NCBI GenBank assembly: GCA_905220665.1
Contig: CAJNAR010000178.1
Location: forward strand, 124,001 to 188,000
From: Albugo candida
Lineage: Eukaryota > Oomycota > Peronosporomycetes > Albuginales > Albuginaceae
Reading direction: 5' to 3'
Length of the DNA: 64,000 bases
Shown: in pieces, positions 12,315 through 22,400 of the stretch
Layout of the letters: every line of letters begins with the position of its first letter
Numbering within the stretch: the first letter of the stretch is position 1
Program-made: the position numbers and the translations under genes
Notes under the pieces: generated by a model
Told to the model about the DNA's origin: nothing
The model's input: only the letters and a program-made list of their open reading frames with translations
Databases searched by the model: none

Positions 12315-14528
12315 TCAAACGCTCTTACGATGCACTTGAATCGATTGATGCGGTAAGCCGTTTTGTGAGCCATCCGAATGAGCTCTCAGGTCCCAAAGAT
12401 GCACCTTCCCCGACGTACTTCCACACGATACGCGGAAGCCATCAAAAGCCCACCGAGGAACGACGTATTTACTGAGCGATCTCGCATCGACTTCCTTCAT
12501 AACATTGATTGTGATCGATGAGGCTTGCTGTTTGTCGGCGTACGACTCTCTGATATCGTGCAGGAAGATGCTCTGGACACAAGGCTCAACACTGCTGATC
12601 AGTAAGAGATTCGGATTCAATGGATGCTCTAAAATGCAATTGATTTTCCCGATCGAACAGCTCTGACGGCGTTTCAGTATCGACGAATGCATTCCGGTGT
12701 GAAAATCGTATCGAATGACCAAGCCATCGCTTCCACCAGTGTATACAGCCTGTCCTTGTGAGTGCACACAGAGACTTCTAATCTCATTACGATGTCCCTC
12801 GTGAAGGAATGTATCCTTCCAATCACTTGCATTGTCTATCAACGACGCAGAAGGCTCCGGTTGCTGCCACATGTGTACACTGTGATTGGGGCATGCAGTG
12901 ATGATACCTCGAGTATCGTGATGCCCACGACCGGAAGGCACCCACGCGATCGCAGATATCCCACGGGATTGACTATTGCTTTGCTTGCGAATGATACGAT
13001 CCGTGGGAATCGCTAATTGCTCGGTCGGGTCGTCGGGAATTGCCAATTGATGCAGACGTACGATACAAAATTCCCCATAGCCTGTGATTGGATTCGGTAA
13101 AGGATCACGGAATGCTAATGCTAATCGATCCCCATCGAGGCTCCACGCCATACTCTCTGCAGCTGGAAGCTCTTCCCGGAACGACGATGGCGCGAAACTC
13201 ACCAATTTATCGATTTGTTGGATGGAAGGCTGATAATTCCAAAGATTTACGCTCCCATCGTCGGAACTTGTAGCGAATATGTCGGGCTTTACCGGGTTGA
13301 ATTCTAATGTTCGTAGCTTCCGCGTGCTTCCGTCTGGGATCGTGGAGATTCGTGTGTGGGGAAGCAAGTCGGGTGTTTTGATGGTGCCCCAAAAATGATC
13401 CTTTCGTTTGGAATTGGAGCAATTGGACGCGCGAGGAGCGTGTTTTATCTTAATTTTTATATCGGAAATAGCTTTACTTTCGACTTGTCTTTTTTTGATC
13501 AGAGGCGATGGCTTTCGACGTGAAGGAGTCTCAGGCTTTTTGGGTGTCTCCGGGTCGGTAATAATTGCTGGTGGCAATGGATGCATTTCCTGTTCATGCG
13601 GGAAGGCAGCGTGGAGGAACGAGTCTCTGCGCAAATGTGTTTTACTCTCAGTGGAATTTTGAGAGCTGATAAATTGTTTTTGTAATTGTTGGCGGTCCTG
13701 CAGCCCTTTCATAACGAGTTCGATATCTTTGATTTCGTAGTGTTTTGCACTCATTTGCTGCTCGAGTTCTGTGACGTTTTTTCTGATCGTATCGAACTGT
13801 TCTTTAGCGAGGCTCAATTTCTTACGGGCAGCTTCCAGCTCTGTTTCCAGAAGAGGTACTGGCAGAGGTGAAGTGGTACTGGACGCTCCATTTCGTTTCC
13901 GTTTCATTTTTGGGCTGCGTGTTGGTTTCCTGTCGCCTTTTCCTTCGGGAGCGAATGGAGGTGAGGTTTTGGACTTGATGATATTTTCTTTTTTCTTCTT
14001 TGCACTCATAGTGGAATCTTTCTGCTCTTTGACTTTAAGAGGGAGTTTGGGTGCATCGGCTTCGATAGCAGGTATCTCCTCGTCGATATTTTCCATTTTT
14101 TTTGAAGCATTTACACTCGTTGCATGGCTCCTGGAAGGCCCCGACGATGATTGCATTCTTTCATCATTGCGAGGTCGAGAGCGCGATCTGGACTGAGAAC
14201 GATTCCGTCGATGATGTCGATACTCTGAATGATCGCGGCCTTGTGAAAATCGGCTGACGGAATGAGGTCTTTTCCGTGAATTAGAGCGATATACCTGTGG
14301 AGCCTGAGAATCTACAGTGTCATAAAAGTGGGTTCTTTGTCGAGCTCCTTGGGTGTACACGCTTCGGGAATGATTGGTAATTGGATAATCGTTATTCCGC
14401 TTTCTCAATAGTGCATTTGTACTATCGAAATCGGACTTGGATAGCGTGAAATTCCGACCAAATTCATCGGATGCCGCATAACGCTCGCGAGCCATTGCCT
14501 CCGTATCGAGTGAATGATTTTTATCCAA
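12315..14528 (-). CDS. WD40-repeat protein with SR/RS-rich N-terminus
   Basis: Single-exon gene for 737 residues beginning at an ATG. The N-terminal 140 residues are very basic and contain an Arg/Ser run (NRSQSRSRSRPRND), typical of splicing or nuclear-speckle proteins. Lys-rich and Pro-rich linkers follow, then a heptad-like coiled coil at about 220-285 (LAKEQFDTIRKNVTELEQQ), then WD40 blades from about 400 to the end. Blade signatures include SSDDGSVNLWNY, TGGSDGLVIRYD and STSGKVHLWDLR. WD40 propellers are protein-interaction scaffolds, so an RNA-processing scaffold is plausible but inferred. It lies 140 bases downstream of the NDUFAF3 stop on the same strand. A nuclear role rests only on composition; the exact orthologue is not recognised. 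Confidence 0.85.
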   Translation of the reverse strand: MDKNHSLDTEAMARERYAASDEFGRNFTLSKSDFDSTNALLRKRNNDYPITNHSRSVYTQGARQRTHFYDTVDSQAPQVYRSNSRKRPHSVSRFSQGRDHSEYRHHRRNRSQSRSRSRPRNDERMQSSSGPSRSHATSVNASKKMENIDEEIPAIEADAPKLPLKVKEQKDSTMSAKKKKENIIKSKTSPPFAPEGKGDRKPTRSPKMKRKRNGASSTTSPLPVPLLETELEAARKKLSLAKEQFDTIRKNVTELEQQMSAKHYEIKDIELVMKGLQDRQQLQKQFISSQNSTESKTHLRRDSFLHAAFPHEQEMHPLPPAIITDPETPKKPETPSRRKPSPLIKKRQVESKAISDIKIKIKHAPRASNCSNSKRKDHFWGTIKTPDLLPHTRISTIPDGSTRKLRTLEFNPVKPDIFATSSDDGSVNLWNYQPSIQQIDKLVSFAPSSFREELPAAESMAWSLDGDRLALAFRDPLPNPITGYGEFCIVRLHQLAIPDDPTEQLAIPTDRIIRKQSNSQSRGISAIAWVPSGRGHHDTRGIITACPNHSVHMWQQPEPSASLIDNASDWKDTFLHEGHRNEIRSLCVHSQGQAVYTGGSDGLVIRYDFHTGMHSSILKRRQSCSIGKINCILEHPLNPNLLLISSVEPCVQSIFLHDIRESYADKQQASSITINVMKEVDARSLSKYVVPRWAFDGFRVSCGSTSGKVHLWDLRAHSDGSQNGLPHQSIQVHRKSV

Positions 14529-14668
14529 TCAAAACACCTCCCGCAAGCATGGCGAATATGGAGGGAAATCGCCTGGACACGATCGATCGGTACTTTCAAG
14601 GCAAATTGCAATCGTTTCTCAATTGTCTCTTACTGTGATTCTGTCGCTACATGATACTATGATAGTGG

Positions 14669-15405
14669 CTACATCGTACTATGACCTAGTGGCTCACATG
14701 GAAGCAGGGCAGCAGCGATCCTTCGATCTTCCGCATTTAAAATATTAAATGTCGCGCATGCGTTTGCCTTGCAATGAAGTAAGACGATTATACTTTCAAA
14801 TCATACAAAGTCACATACCGAGTCCAAACATTCCACTACAATCCCATTCCTCTTCAAATAGTCGCGAACAGTAGGATCAAGATCATGCTGAATATGCTCC
14901 CCACAGCCCAACAGCAAAAGTTCTAATCGCGTGAGCAAATTCCGTCACCTTTTACGTGAAAAGTATCGTACCGATCGGCGGCTCTGTGACTGTGAAAATT
15001 TGCATACTTTGCTTTGTGATTTCTCGTAAACAATTTGGTTTCCATAACTATACGGAAGCTATAAGCACATTTCTATCGCTTATAAATTCTCTCAAACCAT
15101 CGCAATGGTCGGAAAAACTGCTACAGCTCCACGCATATTCTATGTTTCATTGAGTCAGGGACGAGCGGTTACAAGCGATCACTCAGTATACGATATTATT
15201 GATGACAAAGCCTCCTTCGTCGTACTCGGAGATGGACACTTTATCAGTGCCAAACATCATTTCCTAAAAGTAAATGCATCAGGAAACGAGATGAGGACAT
15301 ACTGAGCCTTACGGAATGAAGATCGTGGCCGTAATTGATCCATCGGCGCGATAATCCGCAGCGATTTCGTCCGAGACCGAAAATCGTCGGATAAAGTCGA
15401 AGCAT
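14669..15405 (-). CDS. NDUFAF3: NADH dehydrogenase complex I assembly factor 3 (Mth938/DUF498 fold), 6 exons
   Basis: Exons on the minus strand are 15405-15313, 15263-15192, 15139-15098, 15047-14972, 14922-14819 and 14767-14669. All five introns are 49 to 52 nt with GT/AG ends, and the frame is kept throughout, giving 161 residues. No single open frame is long, so simple ORF finding misses it. The N-terminus is Arg-rich without acidic residues for about 25 residues (MLRLYPTIFGLGRNRCGLSR), as expected for a mitochondrial presequence. Family signatures follow in order: YDEGGFVINN, RGAVAVFPTIAMLW, CLREITKQS, EPPIELLLLGCGEH, KRNGIVVECLDS and NACATFNIL. The protein assists assembly of respiratory complex I in the mitochondrion. 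Its start is 137 bases from the divergent PA-ankyrin gene. Confidence 0.88.
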
Positions 15406-15542
15406 ATCTGTGAGAGATTATACTATACTATGATTATATCATAGAGCTTGGAACGATCTCTCAGGCTCCTTGAAAGATCACAAGGCTTTTGATCTGTCGG
15501 TACCCGCTATACACCCACTAGATTGGATACAATCAATCGAGG
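15406..15542. promoter_or_regulatory. Probable bidirectional promoter (NDUFAF3 / PA-ankyrin gene)
   Basis: The two start codons face away from each other with 137 bases between. The interval contains an imperfect TATACTATACTATGATTATATCATAG stretch (15421-15444 region) that is AT-rich and partly palindromic. The regulatory role is inferred from position only. Confidence 0.35.
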
Positions 15543-17864
15543 ATGCAGGATGATCGCGCATTTGTATCGTGGAAGCACAGCCGCGGCCATTTTCCATGTG
15601 CCTTGGCCACATTCGGGTGCCAGGAGCCCCAGGTACAAGTAGGAAAGCTCGTGTATGTGAATCCTCCACGAGCGGATGAGAGAATAGTAGATGAGAATTC
15701 CGTTCAGGGAGGTATTGCACTGGTGATACGAGGTGGATGCTCTTTCATTGAGAAGGCGAGGCGAGTGCAGGAAGCTGGGGCCGTTGCAATGATTCTTGCA
15801 AATAATGACCGAGAAAACATCTGGGAAACATTTCCAATGTGTAGTAAACAGCCTGAGGCTACAGAGGACATCAACATTATGATTCCTTGCGTTATGATGT
15901 CTTTAAGCACTGTAAGGGAGTTGCTTGAACGCTTCCCACCTACAAAGAGTACTGGAATGTTGACAATAGAGATAATTGGAGATGCTAAAGCGATGTATCA
16001 CTGTCAGTCAATAAAGCCTCAGGACGCTGATTTTGTCCATAAAGAAGGAGATGAGTCGATGAGGTGCTTACTTGATCCTGAAAAGGAGATCGCTTGGGAA
16101 GAATCAAGCTCTGAGCCTGATCAAGGGCCGGTGTTCACATTTGTGCAGTGGGCAACAGAAGCGCAAATGTATCGTATTTTCTATGGGCCAATTGCAGATT
16201 TTTGTGCGTTACGTGAGGGCGAGTGTTTGGAAGGAAGTTTCGTAGTCGCTGATCCAATTCTAGCGGATATAGACGTGATGAAGAACGAAAATGAGTTAAG
16301 AGACGCAATTGTTTTGGTACAACGCGGAAAATGTACTTTTCCAGAGAAATTAGAGCGGCTTCAGCGCTGTGGTGCGTTAGCAGTCATTATCGGCAACGAC
16401 GATGGATCCGATCGTGACGCTACTTTTATGATAAGTGTTGATAAGATTCCAGTGAATCATTTGCATATTCCTTTGGTTATGGTGTCTCTTTCTGTCTTTG
16501 GACTTCTCTTACAGGAAAAACCACACACAATTCGGATTCTTTGCCTTAGCAAAGAGACAACAGCAGCGATTTTGGATTCCAAGCAAGAACGATTCTCTCT
16601 ATTGGAGATTCCAAAACCGATCGACACGTCAAAAGACTGCTTGTTCCGAGCTGCTCGTGAAGGAGATATTGACAAATGCCAAGAGATCTTACTTTGTCGC
16701 TCTCCGGGTACACACGACCAAATTACAGGGAAAGACGTCTATCACATGACAGCTTTGCATCATGCATGCATTGGTGGACACGATCAGGTCGCCAAGGCTT
16801 TATTGGCAGCTGGAGCCCGGATAGATGCCATTGATTTGAATAAACATCTTCCAGTACATTTAGCTTCCTTGTCGGGCTCAATCAAGTGCCTTGAACTTTT
16901 GGTTCAGGCTCAAAACAATTCTGATCCTGGAGGAAGTCAAAGACTGCTTTGTCGACAGAATATTGGAGGAGCTACACCGCTTCATTACGCATCCACATCA
17001 GGAAACACTCAGTGTTTGGAATGTCTGCTTACTGCCGGAGACACAGGACCGTTGGAGAAGGATAGTACAGACTACTCGTTTTGTGGAGTCAATGTACAAG
17101 ATAAAAACGGATGCACTCCTCTCCATATCACTTGTATGTCTGCGAATGTCGCGTGCTCAACACACTTGATCAAAGCGAACACACAACTCGATATTTACGA
17201 TCGTCAGGATCGAAATGCTTTTGAAATTGTATGCAGCTTGGTAGATGACCCGCAGTACTCCTCGTCTGCCCTTCAAATCGCTGAAATGCTGATTAAAGCT
17301 GGAACAAAGGTACAGAAGAAAAAAGAAAAGACATCGATTTTGGATATAATTCGATCCAAACCACACAAGCAGGAGCTTATAGTCGCTTATCTTTGTCGGG
17401 AAGTAGGCGACAAAGATGGTCAACTCGTGAAATTGCAGCGCGATATGGATAAAATGTGTGATATGTGCGTTGGCTTGCAACGGGAATTACAACAGATGTC
17501 TCAACAATTCGATGAGAAACGCTTTTCACACGAAAGCGCATCGGCAAAGCAGCAAATTGAGATCGATACATTGAAACAAAGCATTACAAAGCTGGAGCGG
17601 TCAGTATCCCTTCGATCAAATGCTTGCAAAAATACTTTCAAATGTACAGATAACCTGACTAGTTCGTTTGAAGAATGGTCCGACCAGGAGCTGGCACAGG
17701 AAGCAGCGTTGGAGCGTGACTTTGGGAAAAAACATGCGCGAGAGAATCGATTTTCTTGCGCCGTAGAATCATTTAGAAAATCATTGCTGTACTTTCCTCT
17801 CCCTGGCGTCAGAGAGCTCTTAAAGGAAGCGGAAGATTCGTGCGTGTACGAGGAGATGATATAG
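15543..17864 (+). CDS. Two PA domains fused to ankyrin repeats and a coiled coil
   Basis: One exon, 773 residues. Two protease-associated (PA) domains lie at about 15-150 and 200-330. Each carries the family core of a hydrophobic strand, RG-x-C and a following helix (IALVIRGGCSFIEKARRVQEAGAVAMILAN; IVLVQRGKCTFPEKLERLQRCGALAVIIGND; each shown here only in part as family landmarks). Ankyrin repeats run from about 369 to 560 (TALHHACIGGHDQVAKALLAAG, TPLHYASTSGNTQCLECLL, TPLHITCMSANVACSTHLI). A coiled coil follows at about 620-700 and a TPR-like helix pair at the C-terminus. PA domains usually sit in the secretory lumen and ankyrin repeats in the cytosol, so the combination is unusual. No signal peptide or membrane span is visible, arguing for a cytosolic scaffold. 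Confidence 0.8.
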   Translation: MQDDRAFVSWKHSRGHFPCALATFGCQEPQVQVGKLVYVNPPRADERIVDENSVQGGIALVIRGGCSFIEKARRVQEAGAVAMILANNDRENIWETFPMCSKQPEATEDINIMIPCVMMSLSTVRELLERFPPTKSTGMLTIEIIGDAKAMYHCQSIKPQDADFVHKEGDESMRCLLDPEKEIAWEESSSEPDQGPVFTFVQWATEAQMYRIFYGPIADFCALREGECLEGSFVVADPILADIDVMKNENELRDAIVLVQRGKCTFPEKLERLQRCGALAVIIGNDDGSDRDATFMISVDKIPVNHLHIPLVMVSLSVFGLLLQEKPHTIRILCLSKETTAAILDSKQERFSLLEIPKPIDTSKDCLFRAAREGDIDKCQEILLCRSPGTHDQITGKDVYHMTALHHACIGGHDQVAKALLAAGARIDAIDLNKHLPVHLASLSGSIKCLELLVQAQNNSDPGGSQRLLCRQNIGGATPLHYASTSGNTQCLECLLTAGDTGPLEKDSTDYSFCGVNVQDKNGCTPLHITCMSANVACSTHLIKANTQLDIYDRQDRNAFEIVCSLVDDPQYSSSALQIAEMLIKAGTKVQKKKEKTSILDIIRSKPHKQELIVAYLCREVGDKDGQLVKLQRDMDKMCDMCVGLQRELQQMSQQFDEKRFSHESASAKQQIEIDTLKQSITKLERSVSLRSNACKNTFKCTDNLTSSFEEWSDQELAQEAALERDFGKKHARENRFSCAVESFRKSLLYFPLPGVRELLKEAEDSCVYEEMI

Positions 17865-18105
17865 ATGTCAAGAAGCAAATCAGCCGGAGCTCTCATAGTT
17901 CAAATTACGGTGATTTACTGATTTCGTAAACCGCTAAAAGTGTCTACGAATTGTAGCATGTAAGTTAATTGAATGTTTCTGGTATCGTGTCGCGTTTCCT
18001 ACAAGAAGAGTCGTTCGATGGTCTCTGTTGGAAGGGTACATTATCGAACAGTCAACGCTTGTTTTGTGGAATTCACGCATGTTTCTATACTTCTACTTCT
18101 ATTAG

Positions 18106-18342
18106 TTTATCCGTCTAGCGGAAAGCCTTCCTCTTGCGGAGGATGGTCCATCTGTCATTGCGACAACTCCAGGAGTAGAATTAAGCTACTATGCTGCTTA
18201 CGGCAGAAATATGGCTATCGCCGACGAGCGTTTCCTGGCCATACTAAGTTGCAAAATTGAATATTGCGCGCTAGTTTGCCAGCGCAATAATAATGCAATA
18301 ATAGAATTGCCAGATCCTCTCGTCCTACTAAAAAAATAATTC
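18106..18342 (+). pseudogene. Open coding-like frame without a start, possible secreted-protein relic
   Basis: From just after a CTATTAG (a possible splice acceptor) the frame is open for 78 codons with protein-like composition and three cysteines (ILSCKIEYCALVCQRN). The homologous stretch in copy B (about 34370-34560) is broken by several stops. No start codon or signal peptide is joined to it. It may be the last exon of a decayed gene or just a chance frame. Confidence 0.25.
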
Positions 18343-18969
18343 TTATCAATAGCATTTTCACACATAAAACTGCAGGTAAGGGAATACGCCATCTCAACCA
18401 CTTGTCCTTTTTGCAATAGCTGAACATACGCGAAATGCACCTGCCAAAATATCACAAGTATCAAGTGTCACATCGATCGAGTATTGATAGGAGCGATATT
18501 GTGTAAGTATGACACAATGAAATATACTAGTAATCTATCAAGGTGGACCGATAGGGTATTGTGGTATGAGAGCAGCGGTATAGGCTCAGATTAGCTAATA
18601 CGGAATAAAGAACTTACTCACAGAAGTACATGCTCTCCAGTTACCCTCTTCAATCCATACGTATGAGATACAGAGCTTTGAAACCCTAAGAAATTCCAGA
18701 AACAGCTGTTTATATACTGAGAATACGCGCATCACCATATGTTGCCTTCAAAGTCTTTGCATAGCGTAACTAGGCAAGTTGGTATTACACATGCGGAAGA
18801 AAATTATTCTATGCGTACAGAAAAGAAGAAAAAACCGCTGGAAAGAGAGAAATGATCTGGTTCATTCTCTCAATTGCAATAAAGCGGCTCACTAATGCAG
18901 CATTTTTTTGGTTATTTTTTTGGGACTATACTTGCGATTGTACCCTGGTCATCAGCACGTCGATGCATA

Positions 18970-19434
18970 ATGATCTTGGTTTGCATACTCCTAATGAATA
19001 CCATATCGATAGGCGCGCGTCGGCCAATAGATGCGTCGTCTTCACCTAGGATGAAGGCAGATCCTTGGAAGTATCATATCGACAAATTAGACTGTAACTA
19101 TTTTCCTTATAAACATTGGAGGGGTTACATTGGAATGAAGTGGGTTTTAAGCGTGTGTGATACTACGCATTCAGACGAACAACATGAGGCCTGTTCACAA
19201 AACTTAAAGCGCTATATGAGATCATTTCGGCAGAGAAGTGAACGGCACCTAAAGAACATTTCCTTACTGGAAGCTTATTTTACGCAACTCGGTACTGTGG
19301 TGCAAGATACAGTCCTTTCTTATATAAAGAGCAAAACGTTTCGCTGCAAAAGTTATCTTCAGGGCTTAGAATTATTCTATGATAAAGTGTATCTTTTTGT
19401 GATATCCGAATGTAGTACACTTGAGTATGACTAA
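18970..19434 (+). CDS. Small secreted four-cysteine protein (family member A)
   Basis: The frame is open from 18895, but the ATG at 18970 aligns with the start of its paralogue at 37981 and gives a typical signal peptide (MILVCILLMNTISIGA). The mature part is about 138 residues. Cysteines fall in LDCNYFPY, LSVCDTT, EACSQNL and SECSTLEYD, with exactly 11 residues between the second and third; an extra cysteine in FRCKSY is not shared. The paralogue shares the LDC-x2-FPY block, an LxxYF motif mid-protein, a KSKxFR block and FYDKVYLFVI near the end (FSHKVHFFII in the paralogue). No known domain is recognised. Secretion and an effector-like role are inference from the signal peptide, small size, cysteines and repeat-rich setting. 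Confidence 0.6.
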   Translation: MILVCILLMNTISIGARRPIDASSSPRMKADPWKYHIDKLDCNYFPYKHWRGYIGMKWVLSVCDTTHSDEQHEACSQNLKRYMRSFRQRSERHLKNISLLEAYFTQLGTVVQDTVLSYIKSKTFRCKSYLQGLELFYDKVYLFVISECSTLEYD

Positions 19435-22400
19435 TATACTCGCGCATGGTTGGACATGCGTCGTAAATTTTTCGTCTATACTAGTCATTTGATGTAGAAA
19501 CATTCGACCTTGTTCATGCACATTTTATGATATATCTTATCATTTCCTGGTGCACATCGCCAGCACGTAAATAATACAATGCTCATGAGTTCCTACTGTT
19601 GTAAACCGCTCAATGAAGGTGAAGTATCATCTATACACGAAAGTATATCTAACTTACCCGTAAGCGTACCTGTTTGAAGACAAGCTTGTTCGAATCAATC
19701 TATTGATTGAGATGAGGACTATTCTTCTCTTCAGTCATTATTTTACGCTGGTTGTACGAGCAACACGTGAATGTGATCAGAGGACCACCACTACACATCA
19801 ATCAATGCCTCCGCATTCACATTTCTTTTCGAATGAAAGAAATACGGAAACCAGATTTACGTACAATCGCATCATCAAACCGAGACGTAGTAAGAACGAG
19901 ATAGCTTGACTTCTGTTTTGGCGAACAGATTTCGGCTCAGCAGACTGACCAGTCTGTATTTACCCACTATATTATTCATTTCTTGAGGCCGTGAAGAACT
20001 TGACTAGGCGATTGTATATGATTTTGCCCGTGTGTAATGACAGCTTATATCACGAAAGGTACTACCATAATTCCTCTAACAGCATTATAGGATGTGGTCA
20101 ATACACGGACGAATGCCCACTGAAGCTCCAAAAGCTATCCTCAACGGGATTGAGCGGTACATAGGCAATGAGATGTACAACTTTGCAGAAAAAATCATTC
20201 GCCGAGTAGACTGAATAAAGAAAGCAACCGTGAAGCCACCCATCAAACGACGACCGACAAGGTCCTAAACCCCGCAATAAATACTGAAGGTAAGACGGAT
20301 CACGTGTACTCGGATGCATTGTATATGGGCATGTAGATTACTCAAGTCACCGGAATAGAAGCTCTTGTCACGTGCTTTGCTTCCAGGATCATCAATATGG
20401 TCGTCTTTTAGTAATCAAAACATCAATAGTTAACTCTTTGATGGTACGTTTAGCAATGTGACCGAAATTCAAGTCAGCTTTCGGTATGCCCGGGGTTTCT
20501 GGATGTTGTATTTCTCATTCATCGCACAATAGAGCAACAAAATATGAGTGCTCGGAATTATCAGACATTGCATTTCACGGCACTCTTTACGCACAAGAAC
20601 TCCATTCGTTTTATAGAGGCCTTCATACATAACGGATATGCAAATAAAGTGACGTGATTTTGAGCATGATGATAAAAGCAGCACTTGAAGCTAATATACA
20701 GGTGCCGACGATAGTGAACATCCGCTATCCCTGAATGGAGTGGAGTTGAGGACGTACTATCGCATGGTTTAGAAATATAACCGGAAATCATGCGGCTAGT
20801 GATTACCCTTTGACTCTAACATGTAAGACGTGTGACACTACTTCGAATAAGTACAGCAATGACAGGGAATTTTCCACTCACGACTAAGAGCGTCAGCTGA
20901 ATAATTTTGAAACTCGTACCGACAATTCAAGCCTAAATTATCACCTCATCGCTGTGTGCGTATTGACATGAGTTGGTGTTTTTGTCACATGAGGAACTAA
21001 CGTTAGCAGATAGCGCTTCTCGAGTCAAACAATATCGAGGCCTCTTTGTTGAATAGAATCACAATGCGACCCAGCAACGCGCCGAGTACATGTCATAAAG
21101 TCGATCCAAACAAAAAACGTGACGTAAACAGAGAGAGCGCTTGGTGGCATGACACAGCTCTCCAGTTCTGACGTGCTATATGTTTGCTCAATTCATGCCT
21201 ATTCGACCAAGTTCATGCAAATTTCTCAATGTACTAATGGCATGCATATCATTTCGCCCACATAGTACTACCGCACGTCACATAGGCTGCATCGCACCGA
21301 TATTGATGAAATGCTGGTGGCCTATATGAGCATTAACCCTTTCAATCAAAGAGAGAGCGCACGGAGTCTTAGTTCTGAAATCCTTCTATCAGCTGATTTG
21401 AGTGTGGGATCATTATCAAACTGAACGAGTAGGGAGGAACCAAGGGTGCCTTTACCTTCACCAAGGGTGGTGAGGAACGAATAAGTGGAGGCTAGAGCAA
21501 TACTAGACCAAGACCGATTGGTTGAACTCATAGCTGGATGTGTCCAAGTTTCGAATCAAAGATGTATGCGCGCTTACCAAGCTGTGATGAGCAAGTCCCG
21601 ATGATTCTTCCACGCTATTCCAGTAGTTTTCGAATCTGGCAAGACATCGTCAGAGATGTTACGGAAACTTTCTGTCTCAAAAATCTTTATTGCGCATCAA
21701 AGACTATTTTGATGCGCATTATAGAGAATATTCGTATGCGCTGCTATCTTCCAGCCTGGTGCTCCAGTATATACCACCTCGCAAGCGCATTGAGAATGAC
21801 GTGACCAACATCACTAGTCCGAATATGTTGTGTAAGAAAACACTTCAAGTGTTGTAGCGTTCAAGACGATGCTTGAAACTCTCTATATGTGTGCGCTTTA
21901 TACGAATCCCTGTAACCAGTATGGCGAAGATTTCATGCTCGATCGTAGTCTTATCGTACTCACTGGTCTCCTGCAGTCATCCATCGTGCCGCTAACAGCA
22001 TCCTATACAAGCCTGGCCGGAATCAATTAGAGAACCCCATGCAAATGGTCAAGAAATTTAGCTGTCCGCAAGAACACTTGTTTTCATCTCGCCGAGAAAG
22101 ACTTTGTCCTTCAGAAGCACGAAAGATTTGGTTGTCCTGTGAAAATACATACTCCATTTCCATCATGCATTGTACTTTGCTGAAATCGGCGAGCGCTGAG
22201 GAATTGGACGGATTCTCAGTCTGTTGACATAATGCCAGAAAAAACGGCAGCTGTCTAGACCATTGGATCCATCCTTTTACTAGCTGAAGATCAGTGAGTA
22301 GTAAGGTCGTTTTTTGTACCAGCTTTCGTATTGAGGATCCACCGTCTAAAGTGGATTGTGGTAAGTTGACCAAAATGCCTATACGTCATTCAAGTATGCT

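Larger units (their letters stand above)
18000..21780. repeat. Segmental duplication, copy A
   Basis: About 3.8 kb collinear with 34230-40800 once the element at 34776-37501 is removed. Matching blocks read directly include AGAAACAGCTGTTTAT (about 18696 and 37688), AATGTGATCAG followed by GGACCA (19771 and 38734), CACGGACGAA (20103 and 39137) and ATCGTCAGAGATGTT (21647 and 40692). Intervening sequence is clearly related but diverged, so the duplication is old. It contains a small secreted-protein gene at 18970-19434. Confidence 0.8.

Noticed and set aside
13408..14196. Plus-strand ORFs of 84 to 141 codons
   Set aside because: Antisense shadows of the low-complexity, Arg/Ser- and Lys-rich part of the WD40 gene.
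18970..19434. RxLR, Crinkler or CHxC effector assignment
   Set aside because: None of these motifs occurs after the signal peptide in any of the three small secreted proteins.
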